NCBI RefSeq assembly: GCF_007667425.1
Contig: NZ_VDRC01000002.1
Span: 521,072 to 585,071 of the forward strand
Direction of reading: 5' to 3'
From: Microbacterium sp. 1.5R
GTDB lineage: Bacteria > Actinomycetota > Actinomycetes > Actinomycetales > Microbacteriaceae
Length of the DNA stretch: 64,000 bases
Position numbers and translations under genes: made by a program. Positions 17,446 to 25,787 of the stretch are shown here, piece after piece (the stretch's first letter is position 1; every line of letters starts with the position of its first letter). Below the pieces are notes generated by a model. It was not told the DNA's origin and did not search any database. It saw only the letters and a list, made by a program, of their open reading frames with translations.

Positions 17446-18399
17446 TCAGGCGTGCAGCGCGTCGTTCAGGGTGACGCCGACGCCGGCCCGCGCGACGGCC
17501 TCGACCGCACCGCTGAGCGAGTTGCGACGGAACAGCAGCCCGTCGCGCCCCGACAGCTCGGCGCCCTTGACGGTCGGTCGTCCGCCGCCCGGCGTCGCGG
17601 GTGCGTCGACCAGCACGACCTTGGTCCCGGCTGTGACGTACAGGCCCGCCTCGACGATGCAGTCGTCGCCGAGCGAGATGCCGATCCCGGCGTTCGCGCC
17701 GAGGAGCGTGCGTGCGCCGATCGAGACGCGGTGGGATCCGCCCCCGGAGAGGGTGCCCATGATCGACGAGCCGCCGCCGATATCGCTGCCGTCCCCGACG
17801 ACCACGCCCTGCGAGATCCGTCCCTCGACCATGGAGGCTCCGAGCGTGCCGGCGTTGAAGTTCACGAATCCCTCGTGCATGACCGTGGTGCCGGGGGAGA
17901 GGTGCGCACCGAGGCGCACTCGCGAGGCGTCGGCGATGCGCACGCCGGCTGGCTGGACGTAGTCGGTGAGACGCGGGAACTTGTCGAGGCCCTGCACCTG
18001 GATGCCGGCACGCTGAAGAAGCGGTCGAAGCCGCGCCGCGTCGGCGGGGAGCATGGGACCGGCGTTCGTCCACGCCACGTTCGGAAGATGCCCGAAGATG
18101 CCATCGAGGTCGAGCTCGTTGGGCCGCACGACGAGATGGGACAGGGCGTGCAGACGGAGGTAGGCGTCGACCGTCGACGCGGGCGACTCATCGAGGTCGA
18201 TGTGCAGCTGCACGGTCTCGACGGTCGCGTTGCGCCGTTCGTCGGGACCCGCGGCGGCGTCCAAAGCCAGGAGGGCTGCGGCGGCGTCCTCCGCCGAGGG
18301 GGCCGTCGTCGAGACCTCGGGGAACCAGGCGTCGAGTACGGTGCCGTCTCCGGCGATCGTCGAAAGTCCAATACCCCACACGGTGCGCGACTCAGTCAT
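17446..18399 (-). CDS. dapD: Tetrahydrodipicolinate N-succinyltransferase (actinobacterial type)
   Basis: A 317-residue trimeric left-handed beta-helix acyltransferase. It transfers succinyl from succinyl-CoA to tetrahydrodipicolinate, the first step of the succinylase branch to diaminopimelate. An N-terminal alpha/beta domain is followed by hexapeptide repeats (for example VRIADASRVRLGAHLSPG, HEGFVNFNAGTLG, IGGGSSIMGTLSGGG), then a C-terminal GLLFRRNSLSG. The length and MVEGRISQGVVVG segment match the mycobacterial DapD type. ATG 18399 is preceded by GGAGGA and, 6 bases upstream, a TACCGT box, so leaderless or SD-led initiation are both possible. Divergent from dapE. Confidence 0.95.
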   Translation of the reverse strand: MTESRTVWGIGLSTIAGDGTVLDAWFPEVSTTAPSAEDAAAALLALDAAAGPDERRNATVETVQLHIDLDESPASTVDAYLRLHALSHLVVRPNELDLDGIFGHLPNVAWTNAGPMLPADAARLRPLLQRAGIQVQGLDKFPRLTDYVQPAGVRIADASRVRLGAHLSPGTTVMHEGFVNFNAGTLGASMVEGRISQGVVVGDGSDIGGGSSIMGTLSGGGSHRVSIGARTLLGANAGIGISLGDDCIVEAGLYVTAGTKVVLVDAPATPGGGRPTVKGAELSGRDGLLFRRNSLSGAVEAVARAGVGVTLNDALHA

Positions 18400-18405
18400 T
18401 CCTCC

Positions 18406-18411
18406 ACGGTA
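18406..18411 (-). promoter_or_regulatory. -10 box of dapD
   Basis: TACCGT on the minus strand, 6 bases before ATG 18399. The 66-base dapD/dapE interval holds divergent promoters. Confidence 0.4.
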
Positions 18412-18452
18412 TCGTCCTCCGCTGACCGTGACCGTCCGCATGACGGGGTAAG

Positions 18453-18458
18453 TAGGCT
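18453..18458 (+). promoter_or_regulatory. -10 box of leaderless dapE promoter
   Basis: TAGGCT, 7 bases before ATG 18466; no Shine-Dalgarno sequence fits in the remaining bases. Confidence 0.5.
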
Positions 18459-18465
18459 GGGGTCC

Positions 18466-19539
18466 ATGCTGCTCGACCTCACCGCGTCATCCCTCGATCT
18501 GACCCGCGCGATCTGCGACATCCCCAGCGTCTCCGGCGACGAGAAGCCGCTCGCCGACGCGATCGAGGCGGCCGTCTCGGGTCTCGCGCATCTCGAGGTG
18601 ATCCGGCACGGCAACACGATCGTCGCGCGCACCGCCCTCGGCCGCGAGCAGCGGGTCGCGATCGCCGGCCACATCGACACGGTGCCGATCAACGGCAACG
18701 TGCCCACGCGCGACATCGACATCGACGGTGCGCCGCATCTGTGGGGTCGAGGGACCGTCGACATGAAGGCCGGCGTCGCCGTGCAGCTCAAGCTGGCGGC
18801 CGAGCTCACCGATCCCGCCGTCGACATCACCTGGATGTGGTACGACAACGAAGAGGTCGAGGCCTCCAAGAACGGGCTGACGCTGCTCGCTGCCGACCGT
18901 CCCGATCTGTTCCAGGCGGACTTCGCGATCCTCGGCGAGCCATCCAACGGCGAGGTCGAGGGAGGATGCAACGGCACCATGCGCGCGATCGTGCGCCTCG
19001 CCGGCGTGCGAGCCCACGCGGCGCGGGCATGGATCGGCGAGAACGCGATCCACCGCGCGGCGCCCGTTCTCGCGAGGCTCGCCGAGTACCGGGCTCGGGA
19101 GGTCGCCGTCGAGGGGCTGCTGTACCGCGAGAGCATGAGCGCGGTGCGGATCACCGGCGGCGTCGCCGGCAACGTCATCCCGGACGCCTGCGAGATCGAG
19201 GTCAACTACCGCTTCGCTCCGAGCAAGTCCGCGGCGGATGCCGAGGCCCACATCCGCAACCTCCTCGCCGGCTTCGACGTCGAGATCACGGATGCCGCGG
19301 AGGGCGCGCGCCCCGGTCTCGACGCCCCGATCGCGCAGGAGTTCGTCGCGGCAGTGGGCGCAGAACCGCGTCCGAAGTACGGATGGACCGATGTCGCGCG
19401 GTTCTCGGCCCTCGGCATCCCCGCCGTCAACTACGGGCCGGGCGACCCGCACCTCGCCCATCATGACGAAGAGCGCGTCCCCGTCGCGCAGATCGAGGCC
19501 GTGGAGCGAGGGCTGCGTACGTGGCTCAGCTCGCGCTGA
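18466..19539 (+). CDS. dapE: Succinyl-diaminopimelate desuccinylase
   Basis: A 357-residue M20-family dizinc hydrolase that removes succinate from N-succinyl-LL-diaminopimelate. Metal ligands are visible in order: AGHIDTVP (His), GTVDMKAG (bridging Asp), NEEVEASKNG (catalytic and ligand Glu), ILGEPSNG, and the C-terminal HLAHHDEE (His). A dimerisation domain lies at about residues 175-285 (RLAGVRAHAARAWIGENAI). With dapC and dapD in the same region this completes the succinylase-specific steps. Its 3' end overlaps the next gene by 19 bases. Confidence 0.95.
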   Translation: MLLDLTASSLDLTRAICDIPSVSGDEKPLADAIEAAVSGLAHLEVIRHGNTIVARTALGREQRVAIAGHIDTVPINGNVPTRDIDIDGAPHLWGRGTVDMKAGVAVQLKLAAELTDPAVDITWMWYDNEEVEASKNGLTLLAADRPDLFQADFAILGEPSNGEVEGGCNGTMRAIVRLAGVRAHAARAWIGENAIHRAAPVLARLAEYRAREVAVEGLLYRESMSAVRITGGVAGNVIPDACEIEVNYRFAPSKSAADAEAHIRNLLAGFDVEITDAAEGARPGLDAPIAQEFVAAVGAEPRPKYGWTDVARFSALGIPAVNYGPGDPHLAHHDEERVPVAQIEAVERGLRTWLSSR

Positions 19540-20738
19540 CGCTCGCGCGGCGGTGGGCACGCGTCCCCGTGCCCCTGCAGGTCGCCGTGATCTACCTCGT
19601 GGCACGTGCGGTCACGACCGCGCTGATGATCGTGGCCGCCCTGCAGTCGACCTCGCTCTCGCGCTTCGGCGCGGATCCCGGGCTCGGCGATTTCGTCGTC
19701 GGGTGGGACGCGCAGTGGTATTGGCTCGTCGCCGAAGAGGGCTACCCGTCGACGCTGCCGCGCACGGACTCCGGCGATGTCGGCGAGAGCGCGTGGGCGT
19801 TCATGCCGGTCTTCGCGTACGCGGCGAAAGGCATCGGGTTTTTGGTCGGGTCATGGGGCGCGGGTGCGCTGCTGCTCTCGTTCGGGGCCGGCTACCTCGC
19901 CTGCCTCGCCCTGAACCGGCTCCTCCGTGAGCGGATCGGACGGGCCGCCGCGCTGTGGGCGGTGACGTTCTTCGCCTTCGGTCCGCTGGCCGCGATGTTC
20001 CAGGTCGGCTACGCCGAGACGCTGTTCCTCCTGCTGCTGTTCCTCGCGCTGGACGCCACGATCCGTCGGCGGTATGTCTGGCTCTACCTCTTGATCCCCG
20101 TGATGGCGTTCACGCGCCCCGGGATCCTGGCGTTCGCGCTGTACCTCGGGCTGCACGGCATCCTGCGCGTCCTGCGCCGCCGGGAGGATCCGCTCCGTCG
20201 CCTCGAGGTGGTCCACATCCTGGCGGCCGGTGCGCTCGCGGTCGCTTGCGGTTTCGCCTGGCAGCTCATCGCCGGCGTCGTCACCGGCGACGTCGACGCC
20301 TACCTCGCGACGGAACTCGCCTGGCGGCGCCTCTGGATCGTCGGGGGCGTCGAGGGGTTCATCCCGTTCGAGGGGTGGGTGCAGGCGTCGTCGTTCTGGT
20401 TCGCGCAGTGGGGCCTCCCGACGGGATGGGGTCCCGCCGCCCTCGCCCTCCTCGTCGTCGCGCTGGCTGCGGCGCTGCTGTATCTGCCCCAGGTGCGCCG
20501 TCTCGGCCCCGACCTGCGTCTGTGGAGCGCGAGTTACCTGCTCTACCTGCTCGCGGTCTTCTTCCCGCAGTCGAGCACCTTCCGCCTGCTGCTGCCGGTG
20601 AGTCCGCTGTGGGGAGCACTCGCCGTTCCCCGATCCCGTCTCTGGCGACTCGGGGTCCTCGCGGCCTGCGCGGCGGGTCAGTGGATATGGATCTTCCACG
20701 TGTACGCACTGGGGAACACCTTCTGGCAGGTCCCGTGA
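19521..20738 (+). CDS. PIG-V-like mannosyltransferase, integral membrane (GT-C fold)
   Basis: A 405-residue polytopic membrane protein with about ten hydrophobic segments. The first extracytoplasmic loop carries GWDAQWYWLVAEEGYP, the acidic (Asp) motif of GT-C glycosyltransferases using polyprenyl-phosphate sugars. The pattern FGPLAAMFQVGYAETLFLLL matches PIG-V-like mannosyltransferases. It probably adds a mannose to a cell-envelope glycolipid or protein from polyprenol-phosphomannose; the acceptor is unknown. The GTG at 19521 lies inside the end of dapE, so expression is coupled to dapE. Confidence 0.78.
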   Translation: MAQLALTLARRWARVPVPLQVAVIYLVARAVTTALMIVAALQSTSLSRFGADPGLGDFVVGWDAQWYWLVAEEGYPSTLPRTDSGDVGESAWAFMPVFAYAAKGIGFLVGSWGAGALLLSFGAGYLACLALNRLLRERIGRAAALWAVTFFAFGPLAAMFQVGYAETLFLLLLFLALDATIRRRYVWLYLLIPVMAFTRPGILAFALYLGLHGILRVLRRREDPLRRLEVVHILAAGALAVACGFAWQLIAGVVTGDVDAYLATELAWRRLWIVGGVEGFIPFEGWVQASSFWFAQWGLPTGWGPAALALLVVALAAALLYLPQVRRLGPDLRLWSASYLLYLLAVFFPQSSTFRLLLPVSPLWGALAVPRSRLWRLGVLAACAAGQWIWIFHVYALGNTFWQVP

Positions 20739-20835
20739 ATGTTAACGCGCGGTTGCATTTCTTCTCAGCAGACATCCAGGTCTCGGTTGCACCCGATAAA
20801 CTGATCGCATACCACCGGAGGAAAAGGAGCCCACG

Positions 20836-21009
20836 ATGGCAGCGATGAAGCCGAGGACCGGAGACGGACCGATGGAGGCCGTGAAAGAAGGGCGCCTCAT
20901 CATCGTGCGTGTCCCGCTCGAAGGCGGCGGCCGCCTGGTCGTGTCCGTGAACGACGCTGAGGCGAAGGAGCTTCACGACGTGCTGGCAGCCGTCGTGGCA
21001 CCGGCCTGA
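20836..21009 (+). CDS. DUF3117 small conserved protein
   Basis: A 57-residue protein that matches the short, very conserved actinobacterial DUF3117 family (MAAMKPRTGDGPMEAVKEGR, then PLEGGGRLVV and ELHDVLAAV). Function unknown. GGAGGAAAAGG at 20817-20827 is a strong ribosome-binding site. Upstream, a TAAACT at 20797-20802 could be the -10. A strong terminator follows, so it is monocistronic. In mycobacteria the homologue (recalled as Rv1211) lies between dapE and tatB, as here. Confidence 0.9.
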   Translation: MAAMKPRTGDGPMEAVKEGRLIIVRVPLEGGGRLVVSVNDAEAKELHDVLAAVVAPA

Positions 21010-21040
21010 CCGAACTCCGGTCCGCTCGACGCGGACCACC

Positions 21041-21074
21041 GAAGAGGGCGACGGAGTGATCCGTCGCCCTCTTC
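21041..21074 (+). terminator. Terminator after the DUF3117 gene
   Basis: Perfect 15-bp stem (21041-21055 and 21060-21074, GAAGAGGGCGACGGA) with a GTGA loop. Confidence 0.85.
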
Positions 21075-21136
21075 GCGTTTCACGGCGCCGCCTCCGCGCC
21101 GCGATCGACGGGTCGGTCCGCCGCGATGCCGACAGG

Positions 21137-21772
21137 TCAGTCTGCAGCGATGCTGACGAGCTGGAGCAGTCCTTCACCGGCCGACGAGACCGTCGCGAGA
21201 ACCGCCGGCGACTCCTGCGTCTCCTGGATCAGGGAGCGGAAAGCGGTGGTGACCGCGTCGCGCTGCACGGGGTCGGCGACCTTGCCGCCGACGAGCACGC
21301 GCGGGACCAGGACCATTCCGCCGGTGCGCACCAGGCGCAGACCGTGCTCCACGTACTCGATCACGTTCTCGGGGTCTGCGTCGACGAGGACGATGTCGTA
21401 GGACGCCTCGTTCATGCGGGGGAGCACGTCGGCCGCTCGGCCCGTGATGAAGCGCGCCTTGGTGGCGGGGATGCGCGCGTCGGCGAACGACTGACGCGCG
21501 GCCGCGAGGTGCTCCGGCTCGTTGTCGATCGACGTCAGCACCGCCTGCGGCGCTCCGCGCATCAGCCAGAGGCCCGAGACGCCTGCGCCGGTGCCGATCT
21601 CGACGATCGAACGGGCGCCGGTCGCGGCGGCGAGCACCGCGATCTGCGAGCCGACGGCGGCGCTGACCGGGGCGGCGCCGAGCTCGACGGCGTGCGCACG
21701 CGCGCGGGCGATCGCGGACGGCTCCACGATCGACTCGCGGATGAAACGTGCGTTCGCATCGTTCTCGCTCAT
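21137..21772 (-). CDS. O-methyltransferase (class I, SAM-dependent)
   Basis: A 211-residue Rossmann-fold methyltransferase of the O-methyltransferase family 3 type. SAM motif I is VEIGTGAGVSGLWLM, the acidic motif is SIDNEPEHL, and the metal/SAM region is DIVLVDADPENVIEYVEHG. It resembles the mycobacterial Rv1220c group, whose substrate I do not know. The ATG at 21772 has GGGAG about 9 bases upstream. Divergent from the tatB-like gene, 89 bases apart. Confidence 0.85.
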   Translation of the reverse strand: MSENDANARFIRESIVEPSAIARARAHAVELGAAPVSAAVGSQIAVLAAATGARSIVEIGTGAGVSGLWLMRGAPQAVLTSIDNEPEHLAAARQSFADARIPATKARFITGRAADVLPRMNEASYDIVLVDADPENVIEYVEHGLRLVRTGGMVLVPRVLVGGKVADPVQRDAVTTAFRSLIQETQESPAVLATVSSAGEGLLQLVSIAAD

Positions 21773-21849
21773 GGCCTGATTCTCCCGACTGAGGTCTCTG
21801 TGTTCCCAGCGTATGCGCTCGGCGTGCGGCAGGCGGGCAGGCGCGGCGG

Positions 21850-21855
21850 TAGCCT
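21850..21855 (+). promoter_or_regulatory. -10 box of leaderless tatB-like promoter
   Basis: TAGCCT, 6 bases before ATG 21862. Confidence 0.45.
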
Positions 21856-21861
21856 GGACAG

Positions 21862-22245
21862 ATGCAGTTCGGTATCACGTTCGAGAAGCTGCTGCTGATC
21901 GGTCTGATCGCTGTTCTGCTCGTCGGACCTGAGCGGCTGCCTCGCTATGCCGAGAGCGTGGCGAAACTGGCCCGCCGCGCCGGGGAGTTTCTCCGCGACA
22001 CACGCACACGCGTACGAGACGAGATGGGTCCCGAGCTCGACGACGTCGACTGGCGCAAGCTCGACCCCCGCCAGTACGACCCTCGCCGCATCATCAGGGA
22101 TGCCCTGTTCGAGGACGACCGAGCCCCGACCCCCACGCCCAGTGCCGGCGTGGTCGCCGAGCCCGCGGTCGTGCCCAAGAAGCCGACGGTGCGGCGGGAC
22201 TTCTCCGTCGACAGCCCTCCGCCCTACGACGCCGAAGCGACCTGA
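21862..22245 (+). CDS. tatB: TatB-like Sec-independent translocase component
   Basis: A 127-residue protein with the TatA/TatB fold: a single N-terminal membrane helix (FEKLLLIGLIAVLLVGPERLP) with the TatB-type Gly-Pro-Glu hinge, an amphipathic helix (YAESVAKLARRAGEFLRDTR) and a long polar C-terminus. TatB with TatC forms the twin-arginine signal receptor. The length favours TatB over TatA. No tatC is in the window. The position between an O-methyltransferase and mrp matches the mycobacterial locus, where sigE, rseA and htrA also lie. Confidence 0.82.
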   Translation: MQFGITFEKLLLIGLIAVLLVGPERLPRYAESVAKLARRAGEFLRDTRTRVRDEMGPELDDVDWRKLDPRQYDPRRIIRDALFEDDRAPTPTPSAGVVAEPAVVPKKPTVRRDFSVDSPPPYDAEAT

Positions 22246-22266
22246 GCCGACGTCGCGGTCCCGCGC

Positions 22267-22746
22267 TCAGCCGATGCGGTCGCGCAGCAGTGCGACCTCA
22301 TGGTCTGTGAAGAGGATGCGCGGCACGGCGGTGACGGCTGACGAGCCCTGGACGCGGAGAATCACGGCGTCGCTCCCGACCCGCATGCCCTGGAACGTGT
22401 CGTACGGGATCACCGACACCCGGCGGTCGGCCCCGATCTGCAGCGTCTCGTCGTTCAGACGCGCCCAGGTGACCGTACCGGGCGGCAGCGCCTGACGCAC
22501 CGCGCGTCGTGCACCCGAGACCGTCATGCCGACGGCCACCGCCATCAGCGCGACGCTGAAGAAGGGCAGCCACGCGGCCGTTCCGCTGACGGCTGCTCCT
22601 GACCCGACCGTCAGATTCAGGATGCTCAGCACGAGGCTCGCCGCGAGCGCGACCCACATGACGATCGCCCACGGCCGGGTGAGGCCGTAGACGGCGGCAT
22701 CGCGGGCCATCCGCCGCACCAGCGCCTCGGAGACGGTGACGCTCAC
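22267..22746 (-). CDS. Membrane protein with YcxB-like C-terminal domain
   Basis: A 159-residue protein. Two membrane helices lie at about residues 25-45 and 58-78, followed by a beta-rich soluble domain (VTWARLNDETLQIGADR, VSVIPYDTFQGM, AVPRILFTDHEVALLRDRI) that resembles the YcxB-like/PH-like domain. Function unknown. ATG 22746 overlaps the mrp stop (ATGA), so it is the last gene of the four-gene operon 25686-22267. Confidence 0.7.
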   Translation of the reverse strand: MSVTVSEALVRRMARDAAVYGLTRPWAIVMWVALAASLVLSILNLTVGSGAAVSGTAAWLPFFSVALMAVAVGMTVSGARRAVRQALPPGTVTWARLNDETLQIGADRRVSVIPYDTFQGMRVGSDAVILRVQGSSAVTAVPRILFTDHEVALLRDRIG

Positions 22747-23867
22747 GCCGGGCCGACCGTCATCGGGAGCGAGCGCCCCGACAGCCTGCGACCCTGGCGC
22801 GCGAGCGTGCGGGCGAGGTCACGGATGGCAGCGGCAGCGGCATCCGTCTCGTCCGTGAGCACGATCGGTGCTCCCGCATCGCCGCCGGCGCGCAGCTCCG
22901 GGCTCAACGGGATCGAGGCGAGCAGCGGCACGGGGCTGTCGGCGGACAGCGCCTGCGCGACGGCTGCTCCACCGCCCGAGCCGAAGAGATCCATGACCGA
23001 ACCGTCGGGCAGCGTCAGCGGGCCCATGTTCTCGACCACGCCGATCACCCGCTGCCCGGTCTGGCGGGCGACGAGCCCGCTGCGGATCGCGACGTCGGCC
23101 GCGGCCGTCTGCGGAGTCGTCACGACGAGCACCTCGGCGTGGGGGAGCAGCTGTCCGATCGAGATCGCGATGTCTCCGGTGCCAGGCGGCATGTCGATGA
23201 GCAGCACGTCGAGATCGCCGAAGAATACGTCGGTGAGGAACTGCTGCACCGTGCGGTGCAGCATCGGCCCGCGCCAGGCGACGACCGCCTCGCCGTCGCG
23301 CAGGAACATGCCGATCGAGATGGTCTTCACGCCGTGCGCCACGGGCGGCAGCATGAGGTCGTCGATGCGCGTGGGCTGCGTACCGGCGGGAATGCCGAGG
23401 AGGCCGGGGATCGAGAAGCCGTGCACATCGGCGTCCACGAGTCCGACCGCGAGCCCTTGATCGGCCAGCGCGACTGCGAGGTTCGCCGTCACCGAGGACT
23501 TGCCGACGCCGCCCTTGCCGCTCGAGACGAGGATGACGCGGGTCAGGGAGTCCGGACCGAACGGCATCTGCCTCGGTGCGCGGCCGTCTCTGAGCTTCTC
23601 GGTGAGCGCCTTGCGCTCCGTCGGCGTCATCACGCCGACCTGCACCTCGACATCGTCGATACCGGGGACGGATGCCGCGGCGGCGCGCACATCGGACTCG
23701 ATGCGCGCCGCGGCAGGGCAGCCGACGATGGTGAGGACGATGCCGACCCGCGCGGCGGATCCGTCGACCGCGACCTCCCGCACCATGTCGAGGTCGCCGA
23801 TCGGACGCCGCAGCTCCGGGTCCGATACCGCGGCCACGGCAGCGCGGACGGCTTCGACCGTGCTCAT
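22743..23867 (-). CDS. mrp: Mrp/NBP35-family Fe-S carrier ATPase
   Basis: A 374-residue MinD-like ATPase that assembles and transfers Fe-S clusters. An N-terminal MIP18/DUF59 domain (about residues 1-85) is followed by the ATPase domain with deviant Walker A SSGKGGVGKSSV (about 115-126), DADVHG and the switch DMPPGTGD. The C-terminal CxxC cluster motif of many Mrp proteins is absent: the equivalent region reads VVENMGPLTLPDGSVMDLFG, as I recall for mycobacterial Mrp. Cluster binding must use other residues or does not occur. ATGA overlaps join it to the genes on both sides. Confidence 0.92.
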   Translation of the reverse strand: MSTVEAVRAAVAAVSDPELRRPIGDLDMVREVAVDGSAARVGIVLTIVGCPAAARIESDVRAAAASVPGIDDVEVQVGVMTPTERKALTEKLRDGRAPRQMPFGPDSLTRVILVSSGKGGVGKSSVTANLAVALADQGLAVGLVDADVHGFSIPGLLGIPAGTQPTRIDDLMLPPVAHGVKTISIGMFLRDGEAVVAWRGPMLHRTVQQFLTDVFFGDLDVLLIDMPPGTGDIAISIGQLLPHAEVLVVTTPQTAAADVAIRSGLVARQTGQRVIGVVENMGPLTLPDGSVMDLFGSGGGAAVAQALSADSPVPLLASIPLSPELRAGGDAGAPIVLTDETDAAAAAIRDLARTLARQGRRLSGRSLPMTVGPA

Positions 23868-24409
23868 GGGGTCGAGCGGCTCTTCGCCCGCCGCTCCTCC
23901 GCTGATTCCTCATGCTCGCCGAGCTCGGCCAGCAGTGCCTTCAGCTCGTGCCGGAGCACGTCGCGCGTGATGACCTGGGAGTTGCGCTCCTCGAGCGACA
24001 TGCGCAGAGCCACGATCTCGCGAGCGAGGTACTCGGTGTCGGCGAGGTTGCGCTCGGCGCGCTGTCGGTCCTGCTCGATCTGAACGCGGTCGCGGTCGTC
24101 CTGCCGGTTCTGCGCGAGCAGGATCAGGGGAGCGGCGTACGACGCCTGCAGGGAGAGCATCAGGGTCAGCGCGGTGAAGCCGAGAGCGGCGTCATCGAAG
24201 CGCAGACCGTAGGGCATCAGCGTGTTCCAGCCGATCCAGAGGACGCAGAAGAGAGTCAGGATGACGAGGAACGCCGGGGTGCCCATCGCGCGGGCGACCC
24301 ACTCCGTGAACCGGCCGAAGCGATCGCGGGAGGTCGGGCGGGCGCGGGAGGTGCCGCGACCGAGCGGCGCATCGAGCTGGGGTGAGCGGCTGCGGGAGCG
24401 TGCCATCAT
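23864..24409 (-). CDS. DUF1003 membrane protein
   Basis: A 181-residue protein with two membrane helices (AFLVILTLFCVLWIGWNTL and ALGFTALTLMLSLQASYAAP), the hallmark of DUF1003. A polar coiled-coil-like region follows (QNRQDDRDRVQIEQDRQRAE). Function unknown; the family often lies next to Mg2+ or MgtE-like genes, as here. ATG 24409 follows AAGGAGG and overlaps the upstream stop in ATGATGA. A second ATG at 24406 is possible. Confidence 0.85.
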   Translation of the reverse strand: MMARSRSRSPQLDAPLGRGTSRARPTSRDRFGRFTEWVARAMGTPAFLVILTLFCVLWIGWNTLMPYGLRFDDAALGFTALTLMLSLQASYAAPLILLAQNRQDDRDRVQIEQDRQRAERNLADTEYLAREIVALRMSLEERNSQVITRDVLRHELKALLAELGEHEESAEERRAKSRSTP

Positions 24410-25686
24410 CCCACCTCCTTCTGCACCGGTGCGGGCTGCTGAACGCTGTCGTCTGTGTCGTGCGTGCGCCAGTCGTCGGGGAGCAGGTAGTCGAGCACAT
24501 CGTCGATGCTGATGGCTCCGACGAGCCGGTGCGCGGCATCGATCACGGGGAGGGAGACCAGGTCGTAGCTCGCCAGCATCCTCGCAACCTCTGCGGCGGA
24601 GGCGGTGACCGGAACGGGCTCGAGACTGTCGTCGACGATGGCGCCGAGACGCTCGTGCGGCGGGTAACGCAGCATCCGCTGGAAGTGCACCATTCCGAGC
24701 AGTCGGCCGGTCGGCGTCTCGAACGGCGGCAGGGTGACGAACACGGCCGCGGCCAGTGCCGGGTGCAGCTCGTGACGGCGGATCAGCGCAAGGGCCTCGG
24801 CGACGGTCGCGTCGGCCGAGAGCACGATGGGCTCCGGCGTCATCAGACCGCCGGCGGTGTCGGGGCCGTAGCGCAGCAGCATCCGCACGTCCTCGGCCTC
24901 CTCCGGTTCCATCAGTTCGAGGAGCTGCTCGAGACGGTTCGGCGGCAGCTGGGCGAGGAGATCGGCGGCGTCGTCCGGTTCCATCTGGTCGAGGATGTCG
25001 GCGGCTCGCTCGTCGCCGAGGCGGTCGAGGATGTGCACCTGCTCGTCCTCGGGCATCTCTTCGAGAGCGTCGGCCAGTCGGTCGTCGGAGAGCTCCTCGG
25101 CGACCTCGATCATGCGCTGCTGCGGAAGATCGAGGAGTGTGTTGGCGAGATCGGCCGCGTGCAGCTCGGAGTACGACGCGACGAGCTGCTCGGCGGACTG
25201 CGCCTCGCCGGGGGAGCGCTGCTCGGCGACCTCGCTCCAGGCGGCGAACGTGGTCGGCCCCTTCGCGAAAGGGGACGCGCTCGTCTTCGGTCGCCGCAGG
25301 AACAGCTGACTGATCGCCCATTCACCCAGGCGGTTCGGTTCGATCGCCACATCTTCGATCACGGCGTCGCCGGTGCCGTCGACAAGGGTCACGCGTCGCC
25401 CGAGCATCTCGGCGAGGATGCGCACCTCACCGGCGCGCGGAGAGAACCGGCGCACGTTGATGAGCCCCGTGGTGATGACTTGACCCGAGCGGATCGACGT
25501 GACGCGTCCGATGGAGAGGAACACGTGGCGGCGCCCCGGGATCTCGACGACGAGTCCGATCACGCGCGGCGCTGCCGTACTTCGGTACACGATGACGACG
25601 TCACGGACCTTGCCGAGCCGGTCGCCCACGGGGTCGAAGACGGCGCAACCTGCCAGGCGCGCGGCGAATACCCGTTGTGTGCTCAC
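24406..25686 (-). CDS. PRC-barrel, MgtE N-terminal and CBS domain protein
   Basis: A 426-residue soluble protein. A PRC-barrel-like N-terminus (AGCAVFDPVGDRLGKVRDVV) comes first, then the superhelical MgtE intracellular N domain (LHAADLANTLLDLPQQRM to PEEAEDVRMLL), then a pair of CBS domains (LMTPEPIVLSADATVAEAL and VPVTASAAEVARMLASYD). The MgtE membrane channel is missing, so this is a stand-alone Mg2+- or nucleotide-sensing module rather than a transporter. It heads the four-gene operon with DUF1003, mrp and a YcxB-like gene. GTG 25686 lies 6 bases after a TACGCT box, predicting a leaderless mRNA. Confidence 0.87.
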   Translation of the reverse strand: MSTQRVFAARLAGCAVFDPVGDRLGKVRDVVIVYRSTAAPRVIGLVVEIPGRRHVFLSIGRVTSIRSGQVITTGLINVRRFSPRAGEVRILAEMLGRRVTLVDGTGDAVIEDVAIEPNRLGEWAISQLFLRRPKTSASPFAKGPTTFAAWSEVAEQRSPGEAQSAEQLVASYSELHAADLANTLLDLPQQRMIEVAEELSDDRLADALEEMPEDEQVHILDRLGDERAADILDQMEPDDAADLLAQLPPNRLEQLLELMEPEEAEDVRMLLRYGPDTAGGLMTPEPIVLSADATVAEALALIRRHELHPALAAAVFVTLPPFETPTGRLLGMVHFQRMLRYPPHERLGAIVDDSLEPVPVTASAAEVARMLASYDLVSLPVIDAAHRLVGAISIDDVLDYLLPDDWRTHDTDDSVQQPAPVQKEVG

Positions 25687-25692
25687 TCGTCC

Positions 25693-25698
25693 AGCGTA
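25693..25698 (-). promoter_or_regulatory. -10 box of the MgtE-N/DUF1003/mrp operon
   Basis: TACGCT on the minus strand, 6 bases before GTG 25686. Confidence 0.45.
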
Positions 25699-25775
25699 GT
25701 CCGCGAGACGCGGGGGAGAGCGGCGCATGTGTCCGAGGAGCGCTCGGCTCGGAGCCCGGAGCGAGGAGGGCGTGG

Positions 25776-25781
25776 GACAAT
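25776..25781 (+). promoter_or_regulatory. -10 box of the stress-protein operon
   Basis: GACAAT, 6 bases before ATG 25788. Confidence 0.4.
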
Positions 25782-25787
25782 GGCCGG

